This document shows positions 25,582 to 34,937 of a stretch of 64,000 bases of DNA, one piece after another. Source of the stretch: Lactobacillus helsingborgensis (GTDB lineage Bacteria > Bacillota > Bacilli > Lactobacillales > Lactobacillaceae); contig NZ_KQ034046.1 of assembly GCF_000970855.1 (NCBI RefSeq), forward strand, positions 843,755 through 907,754, in the 5' to 3' direction. Made by a program: the position numbers and the translations under genes. The notes below the pieces were generated by a model. The model searched no databases. It was not told where the DNA came from and worked only from the letters and a program-made list of their open reading frames with translations. The stretch's first letter is position 1, and the number at the start of each line of letters is the position of its first letter.

Positions 25582-27384
25582 TTGGCATCGCAATTAATTG
25601 AAAATAAGTTAAAACTATTACCGGCTAAGCCAGGTTGTTACTTGATGAAGGATGTTAACGGTAAAGTAATTTATGTCGGCAAGTCAAAAAATCTAAAAAG
25701 TCGTGTACGTTCTTATTTTAAAAGTACTCAGGTTGGAAGACGTGCTGAATTAGTTGAAAATATTAGTGACTACGATATCATCACGGTTTCGACAGATAAG
25801 GAAGCATTTTTACTTGAAGTAACATTAATTAAGAAGTATCAGCCATATTATAATGTACAATTAAAGCAAGGTACAGGTTACCCTTATATTGAAATTACTA
25901 ACGAGCGAGATCCTCAAACAAAATTAACTAGTATTATTAGAAAAGATGGGGGCTATTATTTTGGCCCTTACCCGAATGTTTACGCTGCTCAGGCTACACT
26001 CAAATTCATCCAGAAAGTTTTTCCGTTAAGGCGCTGTCATGGTAAACAAGGTAGGCCTTGCTTATATTATCATATGGGTCAATGCCTTGGCGCCTGCTTT
26101 AAAAATGTACCCAAATCAGTTTATGCCGCTCAAATCAAAAAGATCAAAAGTTTTCTGAACGGTGATATTGGTTGGGTCAAAAAAGACCTTAATCAAAGGA
26201 TGGAAACTGCATCTCAAAACCTGGAATTTGAGCGCGCAGCTGAAATTCGCGATCAACTTAATTACATTGAAGAAACCGTTGAAAAGCAAAAAATAATTTC
26301 GAATGACAATACTCAACGTGACATTTTTAACTTTTACGTTGATAAATCTTGGATTGCCATTCAAATTTTCTTTTTAAGACAAGCTAAGCTGCTCAGAAGC
26401 GAAACTAGGATGTATCCGTTAACTGATACTAATGATCCTGAAGATACATTCTCCTCGTTTATTGTGCAATTTTACGGGCAAAGAAATAGAATACTGCCTA
26501 AAGAAGTTCTTGTGCCTGCCAAAATTGATAATGAAGCTCTAAGCGAGGTTTTACATGTACCGGTGAGAACGCCAAAAAGAGGGCAAAAGCGTTCCTTATT
26601 AAATATGGCAAAAGACAATGCCAAACTCAAGCTGGACGAAAAATTTCGCTTGCTGGAATTAGGCAATAGAAAAACTAAAGGAGCACAGAAAGAAATTTTT
26701 GATTCCTTGGGGTTGCCTTATGGTCATGTCATTGAGAGTTTCGACCATTCACATATTCAAGGAGCTGACCCAGTTTCGGCTTTGGTAGTTTTTAGAGACG
26801 GCGAACCGGACAAAAATTCATACCGGAAATATAAATTAAAGGGCGAAGTCGAGCATCAAAATGGTGGTGATGAAGTGCGCAATACCCGTGAGGTTGTCCG
26901 CAGGCGGTACAGCAGACTACTTAAAGAGCATAAACCAATGCCGGATTTAATTCTAATGGACGGTGGTCAAATTCAGGTTGATGCGTGTGAAGATATTTTA
27001 AGAAATGAGCTAGACCTTAACATTCCAGTAGCTGGTATGGTTAAAGATAATAAGCACCGCACAAATCATCTTTTGTATGGAGATCCTATTAATGGTGTGC
27101 CCTTAAAGTTAATTCCGTTAGATCCAAAATCACAAGGCTTTTATTTGATGACTAGAATTCAGGATGAAGTACACCGCTTTGCTATTACCTTTCATAGAAA
27201 AACACATGCCAAAAATGCACTGTCAAGTAAACTTGATTCTATTAAAGGAATTGGTCCTAAAAGCAGGAATAAGCTATTAAGACATTTTGGCTCTTTGAGA
27301 AAAATCAAGGAAGCTTCAATTGATGAATTGCGCTCTGTTGGTTTGACGTTACCGCAGGCTCAAACTGTTAAATTAACGTTGTAA
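25582..27384 (+). CDS. uvrC: Excinuclease ABC subunit C
   Basis: This nuclease makes both incisions during nucleotide excision repair with UvrAB. At 600 residues it is full length: an N-terminal GIY-YIG domain ([24 protein letters not shown] region), a cysteine-containing section (CLGACFKNV), the UvrB-binding UVR domain ([13 protein letters not shown] near 215), the RNase H-like nuclease core ([10 protein letters not shown] and [10 protein letters not shown]) and C-terminal helix-hairpin-helix motifs ([19 protein letters not shown]). The start is TTG at 25582, 10 bases after GGAGGGAG. Confidence 0.97.
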   Translation: MASQLIENKLKLLPAKPGCYLMKDVNGKVIYVGKSKNLKSRVRSYFKSTQVGRRAELVENISDYDIITVSTDKEAFLLEVTLIKKYQPYYNVQLKQGTGYPYIEITNERDPQTKLTSIIRKDGGYYFGPYPNVYAAQATLKFIQKVFPLRRCHGKQGRPCLYYHMGQCLGACFKNVPKSVYAAQIKKIKSFLNGDIGWVKKDLNQRMETASQNLEFERAAEIRDQLNYIEETVEKQKIISNDNTQRDIFNFYVDKSWIAIQIFFLRQAKLLRSETRMYPLTDTNDPEDTFSSFIVQFYGQRNRILPKEVLVPAKIDNEALSEVLHVPVRTPKRGQKRSLLNMAKDNAKLKLDEKFRLLELGNRKTKGAQKEIFDSLGLPYGHVIESFDHSHIQGADPVSALVVFRDGEPDKNSYRKYKLKGEVEHQNGGDEVRNTREVVRRRYSRLLKEHKPMPDLILMDGGQIQVDACEDILRNELDLNIPVAGMVKDNKHRTNHLLYGDPINGVPLKLIPLDPKSQGFYLMTRIQDEVHRFAITFHRKTHAKNALSSKLDSIKGIGPKSRNKLLRHFGSLRKIKEASIDELRSVGLTLPQAQTVKLTL

Positions 27385-27419
27385 TTATTGATTTAAACCC
27401 AAATTCCACTAAGCATTTG

Positions 27420-27428
27420 TGGTATAGT
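27420..27428 (+). promoter_or_regulatory. Extended -10 promoter for obgE
   Basis: TGG directly before TATAGT (27423-27428) forms an extended -10; no good -35 is present. It lies 33 bases before the obgE start codon. Confidence 0.45.
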
Positions 27429-27461
27429 AATAAGGTTAAGAAAGACGGAAGGAGAATCTTT

Positions 27462-28766
27462 ATGCCAACATTTGTCGACCAAACTAAGATAGAAGTCCAA
27501 GCCGGAAAAGGTGGCGACGGTATGGTTGCTTTCCGCCATGAAAAATATGTCCCTAATGGCGGACCAGCTGGCGGCGACGGAGGTCGTGGCGGCAGCATTA
27601 TTTTTGTTGCTGACAGCGGTTTAAGAACATTAATGGACTTTCGTTATCGCCGTAAATTTAAAGCTGAAAATGGCGAAAACGGTCGCATTAAATCACAATA
27701 TGGTCGAGGAGCAAGCGACTTATATTTAAAAGTACCTGTTGGTACAACTGTTTATGATTTTGAGACTAACGAAGAAATTGGTGACCTCACTAAAAATAAA
27801 CAAGAATTAGTGGTTGCACGCGGGGGCCGCGGAGGTCGCGGCAATATTCATTTCGCCACCAGTGTTAATACCGCTCCTGAAATTGCTGAAAATGGGGAAC
27901 CAGGAGAAGACCGGGTTTTACGTTTAGAAATAAAGGTTTTGGCAGATGTTGGTCTTGTGGGCTTTCCTTCTGTAGGCAAATCAACTTTATTATCTGTTGT
28001 AACTAAAGCTAAACCTAAAATTGCTGCTTATTCTTTTACGACCTTGACTCCCAATTTGGGCATGGTAATTTTACCTGATGGACGTGATTTTTCTATGGCA
28101 GACTTGCCCGGCTTAATTGAAGGGGCAAGTAATGGTGTAGGATTGGGAATCCAATTTTTACGTCATATTGAAAGAACTAAAGTAATTTTGCATTTAGTGG
28201 CAATGGATCCTGCTAATGGGCGTGAAGCAATCAAAGATTATCAGACTATTCGTCACGAATTGCTGCAATATGATCAGAGCCTTGAAAAGAGACGTGAAAT
28301 TATTGTTGCAACTCAAATGGATATCCCGGGTGCAGAAGAAAAATTAAGTCAATTTAAAAAGGACTTAAAGTCTCAGCAAATTAACAAGCCAGTTTATGCT
28401 ATTTCTAGTGTCACTCACAAGGGTATTGACCAATTGATGCAGGATACGGCTAGTTTGATAGAACAAGCTGAAAAAGAACAAGTTGCCAAGACCACTGAAA
28501 ACGTTCAAAATGTTAAAGAATACAAATATGAACAAAAGCAAAAACAAGAATTCGAAATTATTAGATTAGAAGAACATGTTTTTGAAATCAAAGGTGAAGG
28601 TATTGAGAGGTTGGTTGAACGGACTAATCTTGACTACCATGACGGAGTTATGAGACTCGCACGCAAGCTGAAAAACTTAGGTGTTGATGATGCATTACGT
28701 AAAAAAGGAGCCGTTGACGGCGATGATGTAATCATTGGTTCATTCAATTTTGAATTTGTCCAATAA
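27462..28766 (+). CDS. obgE: Obg-family GTPase (ObgE/CgtA)
   Basis: An essential ribosome-associated GTPase in 50S assembly and stress control; 434 residues. The glycine-rich Obg domain is clear ([31 protein letters not shown]), followed by the G domain with [11 protein letters not shown] (G1), [11 protein letters not shown] (G2) and [10 protein letters not shown] (G3), and a C-terminal OCT domain (about 350-430). ATG at 27462 follows GGAAGGAG; an upstream in-frame start at 27417 would put that site inside the gene. Confidence 0.97.
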   Translation: MPTFVDQTKIEVQAGKGGDGMVAFRHEKYVPNGGPAGGDGGRGGSIIFVADSGLRTLMDFRYRRKFKAENGENGRIKSQYGRGASDLYLKVPVGTTVYDFETNEEIGDLTKNKQELVVARGGRGGRGNIHFATSVNTAPEIAENGEPGEDRVLRLEIKVLADVGLVGFPSVGKSTLLSVVTKAKPKIAAYSFTTLTPNLGMVILPDGRDFSMADLPGLIEGASNGVGLGIQFLRHIERTKVILHLVAMDPANGREAIKDYQTIRHELLQYDQSLEKRREIIVATQMDIPGAEEKLSQFKKDLKSQQINKPVYAISSVTHKGIDQLMQDTASLIEQAEKEQVAKTTENVQNVKEYKYEQKQKQEFEIIRLEEHVFEIKGEGIERLVERTNLDYHDGVMRLARKLKNLGVDDALRKKGAVDGDDVIIGSFNFEFVQ

Positions 28767-28790
28767 AATAATAGAAAAGTTTTGAAAGAT

Positions 28791-30710
28791 ATGACAAAAA
28801 ATCGGTTTATTACAGGATATTCTGGACTTAGAGCTTTGGCGGTAATCGGAGTGATTTTATATCACTTTGACCCTAATACTTTTGTGGGCGGGTATCTTGG
28901 TGTACCGATTTTCTTTGTTTTGTCTGGATATCTTGTTACGTGTCAGATACTAAAGTCTTATGAAGAAAAAGGCTTTTATGATAGTAAAAAGTTTTATTTA
29001 AGCAGGCTGAAAAAAATTTATCCGCCACTAATTGCGGTACTATGGTTTTCAGCTGCTTATATTATTTTATTTCAACGCAATTTACTGGCTAAACTAAGTC
29101 AGATTGTGGTGGCTAATCTGCTTAACGTTTATAATTTCTGGCAAATTCTCAACGGGCAAAGCTACTTTGAGCGCTTTGCAGTCAATGAATCGCCATTTGT
29201 CCACCTATGGACTATGTCAATTAACGGTCAATTTTACCTGTTGTGGCCAGTAGTTATTTTCTTACTGGTAAAGTATGGTAAAAAAAGAAAATATATTTTT
29301 AGTATTATTTGCACTTTGTCCATTCTTTCAGCTTGTGAAATGGCACTAATGTATAAATCGGGTGTTGATATTAACCGAATATATTATGGTACAGATACCA
29401 GGTTCTTTGCACTGGGCTTGGGAGCAGCTTTAGCGGTAATTTGGCCACTAAACAAACTAAAAAGCAACATTAAAACTAGTGATACTATTACTTTAGACCT
29501 GATAGGCTTAACTAGTCTCATTGGTATTTTAATTTTGTTTTTCAATCCAGCCATGAATCCGGAAAGTGCTTTTCCTTATTACGGCGGGATGCTGTTATTT
29601 ACCATATTTGTTACTCTGCTTGTCGGTGTAACAGCTCATCCTGGCTGCCACTGGAATAACTGGTTGACTAATCCCATATTCAATTGGCTTGGCTCACGCA
29701 GCTATGAAATTTATCTCTACCAATTTCCAGTGATGATTTTCTTTGAAGATAAAGTTTCTAACATGGCAGATCATGTTCAACTTTATCATTTGCTAGAGTT
29801 AATTTTAATTCTTATTTTCAGTGAATTATCATACAGGTTTGTAGAAAAACCTCTGGGCAAAATTTCTTGGCTGAAACTGAAACAATTTTGGCGGCAGGTT
29901 TTTGCTAAAAATACCCGTAATTATCTGCTTCGGGCCCAAGCTATTTTGGCAAGCTTAATTTTTCTAATTGGAAGTATCGCAATTCTTGTTTCCCCAACAG
30001 TTAAAGCCCAAAATTTCAATCAGACGCAACTTGCGCGGAGAATTAGAGCTAATTGCAAAGAGCAAGAGAAAAATAATAAGGCACTAATTGCTAAGCGCCA
30101 AAATGTTAGCCCCAAAGAACAAAAAAAGGCTAAACTATTAAAGGAAGCTGAACGTGCTGCTAAAAAGCATCCTGTTAATAAATCATTCATGAAATATGGT
30201 ATCTCACAAACTGAGCTGCAATTGGCGCGTAAAGTTGAACTCACAGCAATTGGTGATTCAGTTATGGCGGGCTCCAGCGATGATTTAAACCGTTTAATGC
30301 CTAAGGCCGTGATCGATGCGGCAATTTCGCGGCAGCTAAGTGTTTCTTTTAGCTTGCTTAAGCATTATAGAAGTAAAAATGCACTGGGTAAAAATATTTT
30401 GATTGGTTTGGGCACTAACGGTCCGTTTAAAATGGCAGATCTAAATGAGCTCATGAAGCAAATAGGAAAAAAGAAACAAGTATTTTGGATTAATACTTAT
30501 GTACCAAATAAACCGTGGCAAAATGAGGTTAATAGTTTATTAAATGAAGCAGCAAAAAAATACCCTAATTTTACTGTTATTGACTGGTATTCAAATGCCA
30601 ATCAGCATCCAAATTGGCTATATGAAGATAAAACGCACCCAACGCCACTGGGATCAAAGCACTATAGTGCTCTAATTGTTAAACAAATTGTTGAAAAAGC
30701 TAAGTATTAG
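28791..30710 (+). CDS. oatA: Peptidoglycan O-acetyltransferase (OatA-like), acyltransferase-3 plus SGNH domain
   Basis: A membrane protein of 639 residues. The N-terminal acyltransferase-3 domain has about ten or eleven spans and starts FITGYSGLRALAVIGVILYHF, with the catalytic-type histidine in LYHF. After a lysine-rich extracellular linker the C-terminal SGNH hydrolase-type domain shows AIGDSVMAGSS (serine block), GLGTNGP and DKTHPTPLGS (Asp/His block). This two-part design is that of OatA, which O-acetylates MurNAc and gives lysozyme resistance. The substrate is inferred; related proteins modify teichoic acids or polysaccharide. ATG at 28791 is preferred over TTG at 28782. Confidence 0.88.
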   Translation: MTKNRFITGYSGLRALAVIGVILYHFDPNTFVGGYLGVPIFFVLSGYLVTCQILKSYEEKGFYDSKKFYLSRLKKIYPPLIAVLWFSAAYIILFQRNLLAKLSQIVVANLLNVYNFWQILNGQSYFERFAVNESPFVHLWTMSINGQFYLLWPVVIFLLVKYGKKRKYIFSIICTLSILSACEMALMYKSGVDINRIYYGTDTRFFALGLGAALAVIWPLNKLKSNIKTSDTITLDLIGLTSLIGILILFFNPAMNPESAFPYYGGMLLFTIFVTLLVGVTAHPGCHWNNWLTNPIFNWLGSRSYEIYLYQFPVMIFFEDKVSNMADHVQLYHLLELILILIFSELSYRFVEKPLGKISWLKLKQFWRQVFAKNTRNYLLRAQAILASLIFLIGSIAILVSPTVKAQNFNQTQLARRIRANCKEQEKNNKALIAKRQNVSPKEQKKAKLLKEAERAAKKHPVNKSFMKYGISQTELQLARKVELTAIGDSVMAGSSDDLNRLMPKAVIDAAISRQLSVSFSLLKHYRSKNALGKNILIGLGTNGPFKMADLNELMKQIGKKKQVFWINTYVPNKPWQNEVNSLLNEAAKKYPNFTVIDWYSNANQHPNWLYEDKTHPTPLGSKHYSALIVKQIVEKAKY

Positions 30711-30722
30711 AATGGGAAGAGT

Positions 30723-31664
30723 ATGGAGTTACAATTTTTAGGAACTGGAGCAGGACAACCGTCTAAGAAACGCAACGTATCAAGTATTGCGTTAAAAATG
30801 CTCGATGAAATTAATGAGATTTGGTTATTTGATGTTGGTGAAGCTACCCAACATCAAATTTTGCGTACGAATATCAGACTACGCAAAGTAACCAAAATAT
30901 TTATTTCTCATAATCATGGTGATCATATTTTCGGATTGCCGGGATTACTTGCGACCAGATCTTTTCAAGGGGATGTTGGTCCAATCACAATTTACGGTCC
31001 AGCCGGATTAGAAGAATTTGTCAGAACAGCCTTAAAAGTTTCACGCACTAAAATTAGTTATCCGATCAAATTTGTGGTTTTAGAAGAAGGGGGACTCATT
31101 TTTCAAGGCAATGGTTTTAGGGTATATGCGGAAAAGTTAGCTCACCGCGTTCCTAGTTTTGGCTATCGAGTTGTCGAAGATAATCGACCGGGTGAACTTT
31201 TAATGGATAAATTAGCGCAATATAATGTACCTAATGGACCATTACTTGGTAAACTAAAGAATGGTGAAAAAATTACCCTAGATAATGGTACTATATTAGA
31301 TGGTAAGGACTTTTTAGGACTTAATAAGGCGGGTAGAGTAGTGACAATTATTTATGATACCCGTGCTACACCGGCAATTGCCCAGTTGGCGCAAAATGCT
31401 GATGTGCTGGTTCACGAATCAACTTTCGCTGGCAATGAAGCAAATTTAGCTCATTCATATTATCACTCCACTGCTGTTGAAGCAGCAAAAATTGCGCGTG
31501 ATAATGGGGTTAAACGTTTGTTTTTAAACCACATCTCTGCCAGATATTTAGGCGCTAAAGCCAAAAAATTAGAAAACCAAGCCCAGAAGATTTTTCCAAA
31601 TACTAGGTTGGCTAATGATTTTGATCGAATTGTAATTCCAATGAAAGGTGAGAAAAATGAGTGA
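30723..31664 (+). CDS. rnz: Ribonuclease Z (tRNA 3' endonuclease)
   Basis: Removes the 3' trailer from tRNA precursors, mostly those lacking an encoded CCA. The 313-residue metallo-beta-lactamase protein begins MELQFLGTGAGQPSKKRN, with the zinc motif SHNHGDHIFGLPG near residue 62-74, the substrate-binding exosite region, and later HESTF and LNHISARY. It works in the same pathway as cca at 53095. ATG at 30723 lies 13 bases after the oatA stop, with GGAAGAG as ribosome-binding site. It overlaps the SDR gene by 8 bases. Confidence 0.96.
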   Translation: MELQFLGTGAGQPSKKRNVSSIALKMLDEINEIWLFDVGEATQHQILRTNIRLRKVTKIFISHNHGDHIFGLPGLLATRSFQGDVGPITIYGPAGLEEFVRTALKVSRTKISYPIKFVVLEEGGLIFQGNGFRVYAEKLAHRVPSFGYRVVEDNRPGELLMDKLAQYNVPNGPLLGKLKNGEKITLDNGTILDGKDFLGLNKAGRVVTIIYDTRATPAIAQLAQNADVLVHESTFAGNEANLAHSYYHSTAVEAAKIARDNGVKRLFLNHISARYLGAKAKKLENQAQKIFPNTRLANDFDRIVIPMKGEKNE

Positions 31665-32451
31665 TTCTCTGAGAAATAAGGTAGTTGTAATAACCGGTGC
31701 ATCTAGTGGAATAGGACACTCTATTGCTTTAGAAAGTGCTGGTAGAGGAGCTACAGTGATTTTAATTGCCAGAAATGAGGCAAAATTAGCAAAGGTAGCT
31801 TCAGAAACACACGAATTGTCCGGCGCTCCAGCTTATACAATTGTTGCTGATATGAATCATAGTGATCAAATTGATGCCGCATTTAAACAAATAGTAAAAT
31901 TAACCAAACACGTTGACTATTTAGTTAATTGTGCTGGCTTTGGCAAATTTGAAAATTTTTTAGAATCAAATCGTCACGAAGTGACGGCAATGTTCCAAGT
32001 CAATGTTTTGGGTTTAATGTATTTTACCCGTCTAATTGGTCGTTTAATGATAGATCAAAAAGCTGGTCAAATTGTTAATATTGGTTCGATTGCCGGCAAG
32101 GTTCCTACAGTGAAATCAGCAGCTTACAGCGCGTCCAAAGCGGCTGTCATTCAATTTTCTAATGTACTGCGGTTAGAACTAAAACCTTTTGGCGTCAAAG
32201 TGATGACTGTGAACCCCGGTCCTGTTTATACTAATTTCTTTAATATTGCTGATAAGAGTGGACATTATGCTGAAAACGTTCAAAGATTTATGCTTGACCC
32301 AGATGATGTTGCTTGGCAAGTAGTTCATTTCTTTGGCAGTAACAAACGTGAACTTAACTTACCGGTTAGTTTGGGCATATTGGCCAAATTATATAATCTA
32401 TTTCCCACCATTGGTGATAAATTATCACTTAAGTTTGCTTCAAGAAAGTAG
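31657..32451 (+). CDS. Short-chain dehydrogenase/reductase (SDR family)
   Basis: The 264-residue protein has a classical SDR fold: TGASSGIGHSIA near residues 14-25 binds NAD(P), NCAG is present near 89-92, IVNIGSIAG carries the catalytic serine region, and YSASKAA provides the Tyr-Lys pair. A TNFFNIADKSGHY segment after NPGPV suggests the DltE/YqjQ-like subgroup. The substrate is unknown. ATG at 31657 is preferred to GTG at 31648 because AAAGGTGAG lies just upstream. It overlaps rnz by 8 bases and the next small membrane gene follows closely, suggesting one operon. Confidence 0.85.
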   Translation: MSDSLRNKVVVITGASSGIGHSIALESAGRGATVILIARNEAKLAKVASETHELSGAPAYTIVADMNHSDQIDAAFKQIVKLTKHVDYLVNCAGFGKFENFLESNRHEVTAMFQVNVLGLMYFTRLIGRLMIDQKAGQIVNIGSIAGKVPTVKSAAYSASKAAVIQFSNVLRLELKPFGVKVMTVNPGPVYTNFFNIADKSGHYAENVQRFMLDPDDVAWQVVHFFGSNKRELNLPVSLGILAKLYNLFPTIGDKLSLKFASRK

Positions 32452-32459
32452 TGCAAAAT

Positions 32460-32681
32460 ATGAAAAATACAGGCAGGCAAATCAAACTCATTTTTACTTT
32501 AATTTTGACATTATTAGCAGTAATATTTGTGGTTTTAAATACCGATAATGTTGCTATTAATTTTGGCTTGTTCAAATTCAAGCTGCCCTTAATCATTATT
32601 TTAGTATTAATGCTTATTATTGGAGTTCTAATTGGTTATTTTTGGGGATCTTATGGACATAATCAAAACAAGAATAACTAA
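32460..32681 (+). CDS. LapA-family (DUF1049) small membrane protein
   Basis: About 73 residues with two hydrophobic spans (IFTLILTLLAVIFVVLN and LIIILVLMLIIGVLIGYFWG) separated by the short NTDNVAINFGLFKFKLP loop, the pattern of lipopolysaccharide-assembly protein A domain proteins. Gram-positive members have no known function. ATG at 32460 is chosen with AAGAAAG upstream; GTG at 32451, touching the SDR stop, is an alternative that adds three residues. It ends with a short asparagine/lysine tail. Confidence 0.75.
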   Translation: MKNTGRQIKLIFTLILTLLAVIFVVLNTDNVAINFGLFKFKLPLIIILVLMLIIGVLIGYFWGSYGHNQNKNN

Positions 32682-32791
32682 TATAGCTTGATTTATTCGG
32701 GATACAATAGTATCATTAACAAACGTGAAGTATTTTGGGTACTTTTTAAGTAACTAAAATCGTAATTCTACAAAAAAGGAGATCAATTTAA

Positions 32792-32983
32792 ATGGCTGTT
32801 CCTAAAAGACATACTTCTAAGCAAAAGAAACGTTCACGTCGTGGTCATATTAAGTTAACTGTGCCAGCAATGCATTATGATGCAACTACTGGAGAATATC
32901 GTTTAAGCCACCGCGTTTCACCTAAAGGATATTACAAAGGTCGCCAAGTAGTTAACCAAACTAACTCAAGCGACAACCAATAA
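32792..32983 (+). CDS. rpmF: 50S ribosomal protein bL32, zinc-free form
   Basis: The 63-residue protein begins [19 protein letters not shown], typical of L32. The usual four cysteines of the zinc-ribbon form are all absent ([22 protein letters not shown] lies where they would be), so this is a C-minus type that does not need zinc. ATG at 32792 follows AAAAAGGAG. It stands as a single gene with its own terminator; a small hairpin (AAGTA/TACTT, about 32728-32745) lies in the short leader. Confidence 0.96.
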   Translation: MAVPKRHTSKQKKRSRRGHIKLTVPAMHYDATTGEYRLSHRVSPKGYYKGRQVVNQTNSSDNQ

Positions 32984-32985
32984 TT

Positions 32986-33017
32986 AAAAGACACCAAAAA
33001 TTAGGTGTCTTTTTTTA
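32986..33017 (+). terminator. rpmF terminator
   Basis: AAAAGACACC, an 8-base loop, GGTGTCTTTTTTT. Confidence 0.88.
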
Positions 33018-33040
33018 TTTAGAAAGATGAACATGCTGAA

Positions 33041-34588
33041 ATGAAACTGGTTTTCTTGCACACAAGTGATATTCATGGCTACATTATGCCTACCGATTAT
33101 CAGAATAAAAATGACTATTCTGCTGCTTTTGGTCTTAGCCTAGTAAGCAGTCTAATTGAAAAAGAACGTCAAAAATATGGCACAGACAATGTGATTGTGA
33201 CCGATGCCGGAGATTTTCTTCAAGGCTCACCGCTTGCTGCCTATGTTCATGAAGCTAATAAAAGCTCTGTGTTAAAAAAATTTGCAGATTTTTATAATGA
33301 GATTGGTTATGATGCAAGGTGTCTCGGCAATCATGACTTTAATTTTGGTCAAGATTATTTAAAAAGCTATCTGAAATATAGTCAGTCACCATTTTTAAAC
33401 AGCAATATTTTATCTCGTAAAACGGGTCGGTCAGCTTTTGGTCAGAGTTATGTTATTTTGCATAAAAATGGCTTAAAAATTGGTCTTATCGGTATTACGA
33501 CCCAGAGAATACCATTTTGGGAGCCTGCAGACCATATTACAGGCTTACAGTTTGAATCTGCCTTTACTCAGGTTCAAAAAATAGCCAGAATTTTACGTCC
33601 GCAAGTTGATGTATTAGGCGTTTTGTACCATGGCGGGTTTGAAGCCGATCTAAAAACTGGTAAGAGAACCGAACCAAAAACAGGTGAGAATGAGGGCTAC
33701 CGTATCTTACAGAATATTCCAGAAATTGATGTAATGCTAACAGGTCACCAGCACCGCAAGCTAAAGCTCATTTCAAATAATACTGCTATTGTTCAACCGG
33801 GATACAAGGGAGAATGTGTTGCCAAAGTAGTAATGGATATTGCTGATAAGAGTAACAAAATTCAACACATGTCTGTGGAATTATTGGATAGCAAAAATCA
33901 TGTTCCCGACAATAAAATTATTAATTTAGGCGCTAGTTTGGATAAAAAAACACAATTGTGGCTGGATCAGCCAATTGCTCACTTAGAAAAACCAGCCTTA
34001 GTAATGAACGCTGAACAGGCCAGAATTAATGGGTCTGACTTCATCAATTTAATTCAAAATATGCAACTTTATTTTACCAAAGCTGATATTTCTGCAACAG
34101 CACTAATGAGTGAAACGGCTCAGGGATTTAACGAAGATGTAACTATGCGTGATATTTTACTAAATTATCCGTTTGCCAACCAATTGTGCAAGGTTAGGTT
34201 GACAGGCAAAGAATTGCGTAATATTGTTGAATACTCCTTAAAATTTTTGACAAAAGATCAGACTGGAAAAGTAGTTTTCAAGCCTAAGTATAAAAACCTG
34301 CTTTTTAATTTTGATGTGTTTTATCCGTTGACTTATGATGCAGATATTTCTAAGAGTCAGGGCAGTCGCCTAACTAAATTGGAATTAAACGGAGTACCAA
34401 TTGTAGCTGAAAAAATATATCATCTTGCCGTAAATAATTATCGGGCAATGGGCGGTGGTTTTTATCCGGAATATTCACCAAATAAAATTGAAACTATTTT
34501 GGATAAAGATTATGTAGAGATGTTTCAAGAGTATTTGCAAAAGAAAAATATTAAGCTGGATTCAACGCGAAATTATTATTTTAAGTAA
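33041..34588 (+). CDS. Metallophosphatase / 5'-nucleotidase family protein
   Basis: A 515-residue, two-domain enzyme of the UshA/YunD type. The N-terminal calcineurin-like phosphoesterase domain has all metal motifs: HTSDIHG near residue 7-13, DAGDFLQGSPL near 51-61, LGNHDFNFG near 101-109 and LTGHQHRKL near 240. The C-terminal 5'-nucleotidase domain (about 320-500) includes LLNYPFANQLCKVRLTGKEL. No signal peptide is present, so it should act in the cytoplasm, unlike UshA. The exact nucleotide substrate cannot be read from the sequence. Confidence 0.9.
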   Translation: MKLVFLHTSDIHGYIMPTDYQNKNDYSAAFGLSLVSSLIEKERQKYGTDNVIVTDAGDFLQGSPLAAYVHEANKSSVLKKFADFYNEIGYDARCLGNHDFNFGQDYLKSYLKYSQSPFLNSNILSRKTGRSAFGQSYVILHKNGLKIGLIGITTQRIPFWEPADHITGLQFESAFTQVQKIARILRPQVDVLGVLYHGGFEADLKTGKRTEPKTGENEGYRILQNIPEIDVMLTGHQHRKLKLISNNTAIVQPGYKGECVAKVVMDIADKSNKIQHMSVELLDSKNHVPDNKIINLGASLDKKTQLWLDQPIAHLEKPALVMNAEQARINGSDFINLIQNMQLYFTKADISATALMSETAQGFNEDVTMRDILLNYPFANQLCKVRLTGKELRNIVEYSLKFLTKDQTGKVVFKPKYKNLLFNFDVFYPLTYDADISKSQGSRLTKLELNGVPIVAEKIYHLAVNNYRAMGGGFYPEYSPNKIETILDKDYVEMFQEYLQKKNIKLDSTRNYYFK

Positions 34589-34590
34589 AC

Positions 34591-34626
34591 AAAAAAGCCA
34601 TTAGTTTTAGACTAATGACTTTTTTA
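34591..34626. terminator. Bidirectional terminator between convergent genes
   Basis: AAAAAAGCCATTAGT, loop TTTAG, ACTAATGACTTTTTT, with T tracts on both strands. It serves the metallophosphatase gene and the DUF2929 gene. Confidence 0.85.
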
Positions 34627-34830
34627 TTTGAGTTTAGAATATTTACTTTTATCTTTATGAGAGTGAGCTGTGATCGTAGGAATGATTGCCGCAAAAAGCA
34701 ATCCGAAAATCAAACCAACAATGGCAGCTTCTTTGAAATTAAAAACATTTTGCGTTAATGGAGCAGCGATGAAACCTACAATTAGCATGTAAACCACGCT
34801 CCAGCAAATAGTCACGATATAACGACCCAT
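34624..34830 (-). CDS. DUF2929-family (YjzD-like) small membrane protein
   Basis: About 68 residues with two hydrophobic spans (VTICWSVVYMLIVGFIAAPL and AAIVGLIFGLLFAAIIPTI) and a charged C-terminal tail, the layout of DUF2929/YjzD proteins. The function is unknown. The ATG at 34830 is preceded by AAGGAA at a good distance; an upstream in-frame ATG at 34866 would place this ribosome-binding site inside the coding sequence. It lies between two plus-strand genes and shares a terminator with the convergent one. Confidence 0.75.
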   Translation of the reverse strand: MGRYIVTICWSVVYMLIVGFIAAPLTQNVFNFKEAAIVGLIFGLLFAAIIPTITAHSHKDKSKYSKLK

Positions 34831-34937
34831 AGTGGTTCCTTCTTTCATACACATGAATTTTAACAAAAATTATGCACGTTTTCAATCCAGAAGATAGCTT
34901 TTTGGTATACTAATTTATAGGGAAGGTGGCTGCAAAA

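Noticed and set aside
33041..34588. Secreted or wall-bound 5'-nucleotidase
   Set aside because: The protein starts directly with the phosphoesterase fold (MKLVFLHTSDIHG) with no signal peptide and no LPXTG or other anchor.
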